A stretch of DNA of 12,331 nucleotides from Planctomycetota bacterium (GTDB taxonomy: Bacteria > Planctomycetota > MHYJ01 > JACPRB01), in contig JACQFK010000218.1 of assembly GCA_016200125.1 (NCBI GenBank), positions 1 through 12,331 of the forward strand, read 5' to 3'. The notes beneath the pieces are model-generated. The model saw only the letters and a program-made list of their open reading frames with translations, was not told the DNA's origin and ran no database searches. Positions 1 to 9,757 of the stretch are shown here, piece by piece (the first letter of the stretch is position 1; each line of letters begins with the position of its first letter). Position numbers and translations under genes: made by a program.

Positions 1-43
1 ACGGCAGCGCCTGCCGCAGGAGATCGACCTGTTCGGGCTTCAC
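1..43 (-). CDS. argB: N-acetylglutamate kinase, 5' end only (runs off the window)
   Basis: The first 14 codons of a gene continue past the left edge. Reading from the GTG at 43-41 gives VKPEQVDLLRQALP (initiator read as Met). This fits the N-terminus of N-acetylglutamate kinases, where a helix ending in ALPY(I) precedes the glycine-rich KYGG loop; that loop would lie outside the window. The start is set by a GTGA overlap with the argF' stop codon (40-43) and by a GGAGG Shine-Dalgarno sequence 7 bases upstream. The enzyme would phosphorylate N-acyl-L-glutamate in the cytoplasm, the step before ArgC. The identification rests on a short peptide plus position as the next gene of an arginine operon that otherwise lacks argB. 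What is seen is the peptide and overlap; the function is inferred. Confidence 0.72.
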   Translation of the reverse strand, partial: MKPEQVDLLRQALP

Positions 44-1019
44 TGGACCACCTCCGCGAGGATCGCCTTCTGCACGTAGAGCCGGTTTTCCGCCTCGTCG
101 TAGATCGCCGACCGGTCGAGGACGGCGTCGGCCACCTCGACGTTCCGCCGCACGGGCAGACAGTGCATGAAGAGGGCCTCCTTCGGCACCTCCCGCACCA
201 TCCAGTTCTTGTATCCGTCGCGGATCTTCTTCTCCTCCTCCCACTTGCCGTAGAAGGACGAGCCGCCCCAGGACTTCGCGTAGACGGCCTGCGCGCCCTC
301 GAGCCCCTCGGCCTTCGAGTGCACGATGCGCGGCGCCCGCGGCAGCGACTCGAGGAACTTCTTCTCGAGGGCGAACTCGGGCGGATGGGCGATCGTGAGA
401 TCGGCGCCCAGCTGGGACACGATCGCGGCGAAGGAGTTGCCCACCGCCATCGGCAGCGCCTTGGGGTGGTAGGCCCAGGTGAGCGTGACCTTCCTGCCCT
501 TGAGCTTCCCGAGCCGCTCCTGCAGCGTGAGCGCGTCGGCCAGCCCCTGGCAGGGATGCCAGAGGGCCGATTCCATGTTGATGACCGGGACCGTAGCGTA
601 CTTCCGGAACGAGTTGATCACGGGATCGGCCATGTCCTCGTCGTAGGACTTCATCCCGGGGAAGGAGCGGACGGCGATCGCGTCGACGTAGCGCGAGAGC
701 ACCTGCGCGGCGTCCTTGATGTGCTCCGTCTTGTCCTGGTCCATCACGGCGCCCTCTTTGTACTCGAGGGTCCAGGACTCGCTGCCGACCGACATCGTCA
801 CCGCGGTGCCGCCGAGCTCGGCGATGCCGACCTCGAAGGAGACGCGCGTGCGCAGCGACGGATTGAAGAAGACGAGCGCCACGCTCTTCCCGTCGAGCGG
901 CAGCTTCCCCTTCTTGCCGCGCGCCTTCTTGAGCGCCTTCGCGCGCTCCAGCAGGAATTCGAGCTCCGCGGGCTTGAACTCCAGCGTGTTGATGAACGAT
1001 CTGCCTTTGAGTGTGGCCA

Positions 1020-1020
<1 letters not shown>
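40..1020 (-). CDS. argF': N-acyl-L-ornithine transcarbamylase (acetyl- or succinylornithine type)
   Basis: 326 aa. It transfers the carbamoyl group of carbamoyl phosphate to an N-acylated ornithine, giving N-acylcitrulline. The carbamoyl-phosphate loop reads FFNPSLRTR (51-59), the variant of N-acetylornithine (Xanthomonas) and N-succinylornithine (Bacteroides) enzymes rather than the STRTR of ordinary OTCases. Other shared blocks are HPCQ (155-158), TWAYHPK (181-187), YAKSWG (247-252), HCLPVRRN (286-293) and DEAENRL (308-314). The ornithine-binding SMG motif of classical OTCase is absent. Residue 98 is Thr in MDQDKTEH (93-100), where by my recalled alignment Xanthomonas AOTCase has Glu92 and Bacteroides SOTCase has Pro90. 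Residue 295 is Glu where the Xanthomonas enzyme has carboxylated Lys302. The start overlaps the argD stop (TGATG) with no good Shine-Dalgarno sequence, so translation is probably coupled. The class is secure; the acyl group is not. Confidence 0.9.
51..55 (-). promoter_or_regulatory. Ribosome binding site for argB
   Basis: On the minus strand GGAGG stands 7 bases before the GTG codon at 43. It lies inside the last codons of argF'. It is the strongest Shine-Dalgarno match in the arginine operon and decides the GTG start of the truncated argB. Confidence 0.7.
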
Positions 1021-2159
<1,139 letters not shown>

Positions 2160-2169
2160 CGTTTTCTCG

Positions 2170-3149
<980 letters not shown>

Positions 3150-3153
<4 letters not shown>

Positions 3154-4151
3154 GTCGAGTGCACCATCGGAGTCAGGAGGTTGAGGAGCTTCTGGGAGTC
3201 GGTCAGCGCGTTCGCGGCCGGGACGCCGATCGTCTTCTCGAGGAAGGTCACGCCCGCCTCGGTGTCGGTCGCGGGGCCGCAGACGACGGTGACGGCGATG
3301 CCGCGCTGGGCGAGGATCTCCTTGCCGCCCCAGGCGGCCGTGAGGTCGCTCGCGCAGAAGACCACGGCGTCGATGTGCGACATCAGGGCGCGGTCGTCGA
3401 AGAAGCGGTCGACCTTGTAGTGGCCCATGATGCCGTCGCCCAGCTCCATGACCACGAGGTCGACGTCCTTCATCTGGGAGACGATCGAGCGGGCGATGCC
3501 GGCGATGTCGTCGGTGTCGACGGTCGAGGGCACGCCGCAGTCGAGGAAGCTGAGGGTCTTGACCGCGCCGGCGTTCTTCATCCGGATCGTGTCCTTGAGG
3601 CAGGCGATCCCGGTGATCTTGGCGCCGCCGACCTTCAGGCCCTGCCAGGAGAGGCCCTTGATGAGCTCCTCGGTGGTCGCGGTCTTGCCGACGTTCATGC
3701 AGGAGCCGCAGACGAGGATGATGGTCTTCGCCTCGGCGAGGACGTCGACCTTGGGGAGCGCGACCTCCTTCAGGTTCTTCTTCGAGATGCCCAGCACCTC
3801 GACCTGGACGGGCTCGCCCAGGTCCTTGTGGCCGCTGACGTAGCGGCCGATCACGCCGCCGAGGTTGAGGATGTGGAGCTTGTCGCCCGCGCTGAGGCGG
3901 TAGGGCGCGTAGCCCACGAAGCCGCGCAGGGCCTGGCGGCTGCCCAGGATCCCCGCGATGATGTCGCCCTTCTTGACGAGGACCCGCTCGCCGCTCGGCG
4001 TCTCGAGCTCGGGGTAGAGCGGGTTTTCGGTCAGGGCGCGGACGACGACCAGCTGGCCGGCCTCGACGGAGGACTGGCGGTGGACCTCGACCGGGTTCGC
4101 CAGCTTGAGGGGCGTGGCGGCCGACGCGACGTGCTTCACTTCGATCTTCAT
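3150..4151 (-). CDS. BioD/DUF1611-like P-loop protein in the arginine operon, function unassigned
   Basis: 333 aa, cytoplasmic, with no signal peptide or membrane segment. Residues 1-125 look like an all-beta N-terminal domain, with a glycine-rich stretch near 91-105. Residues 143-330 look like a SIMIBI-type P-loop domain. Its Walker A reads GSCMNVGKT (149-157), with the same spacing as GTDTEVGKT of dethiobiotin synthetase and the GTDxxVGK of DUF1611 proteins. A hydrophobic strand ending in acid, DLVVMELGDG (231-240), may be Walker B, and KITGIACLKD (178-187) follows the first helix. The gene is coupled on both sides by ATGA overlaps with argH and argC and has its own AAGGA ribosome site 6 bases before the ATG. 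Co-translation implies a role in arginine synthesis. One DUF1611 protein, DgcN, is reported as a D-glutamate N-acetyltransferase, so an N-acylglutamate synthase role is a reasonable guess. A BioD-like ligase or a GTPase is also possible. Confidence 0.6.
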
Positions 4152-5517
4152 CCGGGTTCCTTCAACAGCTCAGCGGTCCGCTTGACGACGAGCGCGGGCG
4201 CGGTGCCGCCCGGCGACGTCTTCCCGTTCACCGAGGACTTCGGCGTCAGGAGGTCGAACACATCCTTCTCGAAGCTCTCGGAGAACTTCCGGAGCTCGGA
4301 GATCTTCAGCTTGAGGGGGGAGAGGTCCTTCTCGGCGCAGTGCTTCATGAGCCGGGCGATCGTCCCGTGGGCCTCGCGGAAGGGGACGCCGCGCTTGGCG
4401 AGGTACTCCGCGAGGTCCGTGGCGAGCATCTGGGGGTCGCTCGCCTGGGTGAGCATCTTCGGACCTTCATGCCGTCGACGGCCAGCTGCATGGCGCGGAG
4501 GGAAAGCCGGGCGGTGTCGGCGGCGCCGAACACGGGCGGCTTGGTCTCCTGCAGGTCCCGGTTGTAGCCGAGGGGCTGGGCCTTGAGCGTGGTGAGCAGG
4601 TTCACCAGGTGGCCGAACACGGTGCCCGCCTTGCCGCGGACGAGCTCGATCATGTCGGGGTTCTTCTTCTGGGGCATGATCGAGGAGCTCGTGCAGAGCT
4701 CGTCGGGCAGCTCGATGAAGGCGAACTCCGGCGAGGACCAGTAGACCATGTCCTCGGCCATCTGGGAGAGGTGGACCATGAGCAGGGAGCAGGCGGAGAC
4801 GAACTCCGCGGCGAAGTCGCGGTCGCTCACGGCGTCGATCGAATTCGTGAACGCCGAGGAGAAGCCGAGCTCCTGGGCGGTGAAGGCGGGGTCGGTGCCG
4901 ATCGACGTGCCCGCCATGGCGCAGGCGCCGAGGGGGCTGACGTTGGCGCGCTTGACGGCGTCGACGAAGCGGCCGGCGTCGCGGCCGATCCGGTCGTGGT
5001 AGCAGAGGAGCACGTGGCCGAACACGATCGGCTGGGCGTGCTGCAGGTGGGTGATGCCGGGGAAGATGGCCCAGGCCTGCTCCTTGGCCCGGGAAGCGAG
5101 GGAGGTCTGGAGCTTCGCGATCGAGGCGACGATCTCGTCGCCGGCGCTCCGGGTCCAGAGCCGGAGGTCGAGGGCGACCTGGTCGTTCCGGCTCCGCGCT
5201 GTGTGGAGCTTGGCGCCGATGGCGGGGCCGACGAACTCGATCAGCCGCTTCTCGACGTTCATGTGGACGTCCTCGTTGGCGACGTCGAGGACGAACTTCC
5301 CGGTGCTCCAGTCGTTGAGGATGTGCTCGAGGCCGGCGACGATGCCGATCACCTCCTGCTCGGAGAGGATCCCCTGGTGGGCCAGCATCTTCGCGTGGGC
5401 GATGGAGCCCTGGATGTCCTGGACCACGAGGTTCGCGTCGGCGTCGATGGACGCGACGAACTTCGCGGCGAACTCGTCCGCGGGCTTGGAAAACCGTTCA
5501 CGGATGATCTGTGCCAT
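4148..5517 (-). CDS. argH: Argininosuccinate lyase, interrupted by a frameshift
   Basis: It splits argininosuccinate into arginine and fumarate. Frame 1 runs from the ATG at 5517 through HTARSRNDQ (residues 105-113), ITHLQHAQP (155-163, general acid/base His) and the signature SSSIMPQKKNP (277-287), up to MKVR near 4459. The true C-terminus continues in another frame from about 4456 (MLTQASDPQMLATDLAEYL) to the TGA at 4148. The combined length of about 455 residues is normal for the family. In the as-read frame, translation would end at 4345 after about 30 unrelated Arg/Ser/Pro-rich residues. Only five bases (CGAAG) separate the Val codon from the Met codon, where relatives usually have about four residues. 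A TTG at 5520 is possible but ATG at 5517 is preferred. The gene follows argG by 42 bases and overlaps the next gene by ATGA. It is either a sequence or assembly error or a genuinely broken gene. Confidence 0.88.
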
Positions 5518-5559
5518 CAACCCTGCTTTCTTCTCAACGTGAAGACCCGGCGCGGCGGC

Positions 5560-6758
<1,199 letters not shown>

Positions 6759-6762
<4 letters not shown>

Positions 6763-7232
6763 GCGCTGTCCTTCTTATGGGATTTCAGGTCCAGAATCCT
6801 CTTCGCCAGCTTGCGGGCGGGGACGCCCTCCCGGACGACGACGAGCAGGGTGTCGTCGCCCGCGACGGTGCCCACCACCTCCGACCAGCCCATGCGGTCG
6901 AGCGCGAGGCCGATCGGGTTGGCCTCGCCGGGATCGGTCTTGACGACGAGCAGGTTGCCCGAGCAGTCGATCTTCCGCACGAGCCGCGCGAGGGTGGTGC
7001 TCGCCTTGACGTGGGCGGGGGGCGCGACGGCCTCGACGGGCGCATAGTGGTAGTGCGCGCCGTCGTCGCTCGCCTTGACGAGGCCGAGCTCGCGGATGTC
7101 CCGCGAGAGCGTGGCCTGGTCGGCCTCGATGCCGCGCGCCTTCAGCAGGTCCTTGAGCTCCGCCTGGGTCGAGACCGCCCGCTTCGCGATCACGTCCAGG
7201 AGGGCCTTCTGCCGCTCGGCCTTGATGCTCAT
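6759..7232 (-). CDS. argR: Arginine repressor ArgR
   Basis: 157 aa, the normal length. The N-terminal winged helix-turn-helix spans about 5-65: TQAELKDLLKARGI (22-35) followed by the recognition segment QATLSRDIRELGLVK (39-53). A proline-rich linker (66-74) leads to the C-terminal oligomerisation and arginine-binding domain, with GTVAGDDTLLVV (121-132) containing the Asp-Asp pair known to contact arginine. It should bind ARG boxes as an arginine-loaded hexamer and act as repressor. It is the first gene of the arginine operon, and the promoter in front of it carries an ARG box, so it probably represses itself and the whole operon. The ATG has no Shine-Dalgarno sequence and lies only about 14 bases after the -10 box, so its message is probably leaderless or nearly so. 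Confidence 0.95.
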
Positions 7233-7246
7233 ATTTATGCAGCTAA

Positions 7247-7274
7247 ATTACATTAATATGCATTCAGCTGTCAA
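7247..7274 (-). promoter_or_regulatory. Sigma70-type promoter of the arginine operon
   Basis: On the minus strand a perfect -35 TTGACA (7274-7269) is followed after exactly 16 bases by TGTAAT (7252-7247), which matches the -10 consensus at five of six positions. The region is sharply AT-rich compared with its surroundings. The ATG of argR begins 14 bases after the -10 box, so a start 6-8 bases downstream leaves about 5-8 untranslated bases and no room for a ribosome site. Confidence 0.8.
7251..7268 (-). promoter_or_regulatory. ARG box (ArgR operator)
   Basis: The 18 bases GCTGAATGCATATTAATG on the minus strand hold TGAAT-N4-ATTAA, one mismatch from the palindromic core TGAAT-N4-ATTCA of ARG boxes. 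The site fills the spacer and overlaps the -10 box, so bound ArgR would block RNA polymerase. A second box is not clear. The next 18 bases at the usual 3-base spacing (7230-7247) hold only a partial half-site (TGCAT). Confidence 0.72.
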
Positions 7275-7284
7275 GCGGAAAAAA

Positions 7285-7388
7285 CGAAAAACGAAAACCG
7301 AAAATCGAAAGGAGCGAATCGCGAATCGCGAACGGCGAATAGCGAAGGGAAGAGAATAGCGAATCGGAAAGCGAGAATCACGAATTAC
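7285..7388 (+). repeat. Degenerate CGAA-phased 7-base repeat array
   Basis: On the plus strand successive units begin with CGAA: CGAAAAA, CGAAAAC, CGAAAAT, a 9-base CGAAAGGAG, then CGAATCG twice, CGAACGG and CGAATAG (7285-7342). The phase then decays through longer units to CGAATTA (7381-7387). The stretch is purine-rich on this strand and T-rich (TTCG repeats) on the transcribed side, ending 10 bases upstream of the argR -35 box. The only frame open through it looks spurious. It is too degenerate and too short in period for a CRISPR array. Confidence 0.75.
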
Positions 7389-7412
7389 GGAGCGCGCGGC
7401 GCGCGAGGCGCG

Positions 7413-7455
7413 GAAAAGCGGCGACGAAGACGGGCGGGCGTCAGCGGCGCTTTTC
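7413..7455 (-). terminator. Possible hairpin downstream of the esterase gene
   Basis: GAAAAGCG (7413-7420) and CGCTTTTC (7448-7455) are exact inverted repeats, 8 base pairs, enclosing a 27-base GC-rich loop that can form smaller pairings. It begins 6 bases after the esterase stop codon. A GC-rich palindromic run (7392-7405) follows, but there is no immediate U-tract, so it is a weak candidate terminator or a 3' end-stabilising element. Confidence 0.35.
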
Positions 7456-7461
7456 GGACCC

Positions 7462-8325
7462 CTACTTGCCGCCGGCGGCGGCCGTGAGCAGGCCGCGCGA
7501 GCGCATCCACTCCTCGCAGCGCTGGGGCCAGGAGGCGCAGGGCTTGTCCATCTTGCGCATCCCGAAGCCGTGGCCGCCCGCGCCGTAGATGTGCAGTTCG
7601 GCGGGGACGCCGGCCGCGCGCAGCGCGAGGTAGAGGCGGACGGTGCCGGGCGCCGAGCCCTGGTCGTCGGTCGCCACCGCCAGGAAGGACGGCGGCGTGT
7701 CCTTGGTCACGCGGATCTGGTCGCGGAGCTTCTCCTTGTCCTGCTTGTCCAGGATGCCGCCGGGATAGATCAGCACGGCGAAGTCGGGGCGGCAGCTCGC
7801 CTTGTCGGCGTCGTCGACGGCGTCGTAGGCGCGGCGGTCGTAGTTCGTGGAGACGTTGGCCGTGAGGTGGCCGCCCGCGGAGAAGCCCATGAAGCCGATG
7901 CGCGCGGGATCGACGCCCCACTCGGCGGCCTTGCTCCGGGTCAGGCTCATCGCGCGCTGGGCGTCCTGCAGGGGCAGCTTGTCTTCGGCATCGTCGGGCC
8001 GGCGCGGGACGCGGTAGCGGAGGAGCACCGCGGTGATGCCGGCCGACGTGAGCCAGGCCGCGACGTCCGTGCCCTCGTGGGTGATCGCGAGCATCCGGTA
8101 GCCGCCGCCGGGGGCGACGACGACGGCCGCGCCGCTGTTCTTGTCCTTCGCCGGATGGTAGACGGCGATCGTGGGGCGCGTGACGTTCACCACGCCGCCT
8201 TTCTCCATCTTGTCCTCGCCGCCGGGGCCGGGCTCGCCGGGCGCCTGGCCGGGCCAGAGCTGGATGACTTCGGGCTTGGGGGCGTCCTGGGCCAGCAGCG
8301 ACAGCGCAAGCAGGAGAGTCATCAT
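7462..8325 (-). CDS. Secreted alpha/beta-hydrolase, acetyl-xylan-esterase-like
   Basis: 287 aa from the ATG at 8325, chosen because GGAGG lies 10 bases upstream and the protein then opens with a short hydrophobic signal-like stretch, MMTLLLALSLLAQ, before DAPKP. The motif LWPGQAPG (23-30) is common near the N-terminus of carbohydrate-esterase-like hydrolases. An oxyanion loop APGGGY (71-76) precedes the nucleophile elbow GFSAGG (147-152, Ser149). Asp220 or Asp221 in ATDDQGSAP and His252 in GGHGFGM complete a plausible triad. The family (COG0657, BD-FAE/acetyl xylan esterase group) removes acetyl or other acyl groups from sugars or small esters, so substrate is unknown. It follows the epimerase by 22 bases and ends the dapF transcription unit. 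Confidence 0.85.
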   Translation of the reverse strand: MMTLLLALSLLAQDAPKPEVIQLWPGQAPGEPGPGGEDKMEKGGVVNVTRPTIAVYHPAKDKNSGAAVVVAPGGGYRMLAITHEGTDVAAWLTSAGITAVLLRYRVPRRPDDAEDKLPLQDAQRAMSLTRSKAAEWGVDPARIGFMGFSAGGHLTANVSTNYDRRAYDAVDDADKASCRPDFAVLIYPGGILDKQDKEKLRDQIRVTKDTPPSFLAVATDDQGSAPGTVRLYLALRAAGVPAELHIYGAGGHGFGMRKMDKPCASWPQRCEEWMRSRGLLTAAAGGK

Positions 8326-8335
8326 GGGCGGCGTT

Positions 8336-8340
8336 CCTCC
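8336..8340 (-). promoter_or_regulatory. Ribosome binding site fixing the esterase start
   Basis: GGAGG on the minus strand lies 10 bases before the ATG at 8325 (13 before the second ATG at 8322). It sits between the epimerase stop and the esterase, and it argues against an upstream start that would overlap the epimerase gene and destroy the signal peptide. Confidence 0.65.
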
Positions 8341-8347
8341 TCCTCTA

Positions 8348-9220
8348 CTACGCGCGAGGCGCCAGGATCTCACGCAGGGCGGGCTCGAGTTCCGGGTGGC
8401 GGAACTGGAAGCCGCTCTCGAGGGTCCGCTTCGGACGGCAGCGCTGGCTGCCGTAGAGCACCTCGCAGACCTTTCCGAGGATGATCCGCGCCTGCCAGCG
8501 GGGCATCGGGAGGATCGTCCAGCGGCCCAGCACCCGGCCCAGCGTCTTCGTGAAGTCCAGGTTCGTCACGGGCGTGGGCGAGGCGCCGAGCAGCGGACCC
8601 GAGAGCGATTCCTTCTCGATCGCGTGGAGGATCAGCGCGACCAGGTCCTCGCGGTGGATCCAGCTCATCCACTGCTTGCCGTCGCCGAGCCGGCCGCCGA
8701 GCCCGAGCGTGAAGGGCGTCAGCATCTTCGAGAGCGCGCCGCCGTCCGGGCCCAGGACGATGCCGATCCGGAGATGCACGGTGCGGACGCCCGACTTCGC
8801 CGCCTCGGCCTCCCAGTCGCGGCAGACGCCCGCCAGGAAGTCGCTGCCCGGCGCGGAGTCTTCGGTGAGTTCCTCGTCGCCGCGGTCGCCATAGTAGCCG
8901 GTCGCCGAGGCGCAGATCAGCGCCTGCGGCTTCGCCGCCTTGAGGCCCGCGACGAGGTTCCGCGTCCCGACGACGCGGCTGTCGCGGATGCGCTCCATCT
9001 TGGCCCGGCTCCAGCGCCCCGAGGCGACCGGGTCGCCGGCCAGGTGGACGACGACGTCCGCGCCCTCGAGCGGCGCGGGGCCGGAGAGGGGGTCCCAGCG
9101 ACGCTCGCCGCTGCTGCGGCCGACCGTGATGACGCCGTGGCCGAGGGCCCGGGCGGCGTCGCAGAGCCGGCCGCCGATGAACCCGCTGGCCCCGGTAACC
9201 GCGATCTTGAGGGGAGGCAT
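8348..9220 (-). CDS. TIGR01777-family SDR epimerase (YfcH/SDR39U1-like)
   Basis: 290 aa. An atypical extended short-chain dehydrogenase. The NADP-binding loop TGASGFIG (9-16) opens a Rossmann fold; VVHLAGDPV (57-65) and SATGYYGD (105-112) are characteristic of this family, in which the Tyr lacks the classical YxxxK context. RIRDSRVVGTRNLV (77-90) and WIHREDLV are further hallmarks. The last 50 residues (about 240-288), with RPKRTLESGFQFRHPE, match the DUF1731 C-terminal domain. The substrate is unknown throughout the family. The gene starts 15 bases after the PilO-like gene and has no obvious ribosome site. The family is certain; the role is not. Confidence 0.92.
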   Translation of the reverse strand: MPPLKIAVTGASGFIGGRLCDAARALGHGVITVGRSSGERRWDPLSGPAPLEGADVVVHLAGDPVASGRWSRAKMERIRDSRVVGTRNLVAGLKAAKPQALICASATGYYGDRGDEELTEDSAPGSDFLAGVCRDWEAEAAKSGVRTVHLRIGIVLGPDGGALSKMLTPFTLGLGGRLGDGKQWMSWIHREDLVALILHAIEKESLSGPLLGASPTPVTNLDFTKTLGRVLGRWTILPMPRWQARIILGKVCEVLYGSQRCRPKRTLESGFQFRHPELEPALREILAPRA

Positions 9221-9235
9221 GCGGCCCGGGGCCCG

Positions 9236-9757
9236 CTACTTCGGCGTGAACTGCGAGAAGGTGAGCTGGGCGGATTTCAGGTCGTCGCCGCTGAAGACGA
9301 GCTGGAGGGACCTCAGCTTGGTGGAGCGGCGCTCGGTCTCGACCTTGCGCAGGAAGTCCACGATCGGGTTCTTCTTCACCGGGGCCTCCTTGCCGCTCGT
9401 CAGCGCCGCGGTGAAGGAGGTCTCCGTCCAGGCCGCGAGCTGCGTGGGCGCGTTCTTCGAGAAGGTGATGCCGCCCGGCGGGATCTGCGCCTCGCGCGAC
9501 TTCTTGTCGAGGAACACCATCATGTCTTCGGTGTTCTCCTGCGCGGCGACCGTCTTGCCCTTGTTCCGCCGGAGGTAGTCCTCGACGGGCCGCTTCCACT
9601 CGGCCATCTTCTTGTACTCGTCTTTCGTCCGCAGCAGCATCGCCTCGGACTTCTGGGCCTCGTCGTAGCAGTAGTACACGCCGCCCGCCGCGCCCAGCGC
9701 CAGCAGCGCCGAAAGGACGACGACGATCGGGGAGCCGCCCGACTTCTCCTTGGCCAT
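9236..9757 (-). CDS. Small inner-membrane protein, PilO/GspM-like
   Basis: 173 aa. The ATG at 9757 overlaps the PilM/PilN stop by one base (TAATG), which sets the start. A short basic N-terminus (MAKEK) precedes one membrane helix, about residues 10-30. A probable coiled coil (about 31-62, KSEAMLLRTKDEYKKMAEW) follows, and then a small mixed alpha/beta domain ending at FSQFTPK. One N-terminal membrane span, coiled coil and small periplasmic domain is the layout of PilO and GspM, which pair with PilN or GspL in type IV pili and type II secretion. Sequence identity to either is not evident by eye; the call rests on layout and on the neighbouring gene. I do not recognise a closer family. Confidence 0.55.
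   Translation of the reverse strand: MAKEKSGGSPIVVVLSALLALGAAGGVYYCYDEAQKSEAMLLRTKDEYKKMAEWKRPVEDYLRRNKGKTVAAQENTEDMMVFLDKKSREAQIPPGGITFSKNAPTQLAAWTETSFTAALTSGKEAPVKKNPIVDFLRKVETERRSTKLRSLQLVFSGDDLKSAQLTFSQFTPK

Noticed and set aside
4148..4456. Separate small gene starting at 4456
   Set aside because: The peptide is the ordinary C-terminus of ArgH. It is better read as the second half of a frameshifted gene, although reinitiation cannot be excluded.
5518..5520. TTG as the argH start
   Set aside because: It only adds one residue before an ATG. ATG is the commoner start, and neither codon has an ideally spaced ribosome site.
7230..7247. Second ARG box next to the argR start
   Set aside because: It matches the consensus poorly, with only a TGCAT half-site, so it is not called.
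7285..7388. CRISPR array
   Set aside because: The units are about 7 bases and degenerate, with no distinct spacers and no cas genes.
8326..8373. Longer esterase with a start at 8373
   Set aside because: It would overlap the epimerase, add an Arg-rich leader and bury the signal peptide. GGAGG precedes the ATG at 8325.
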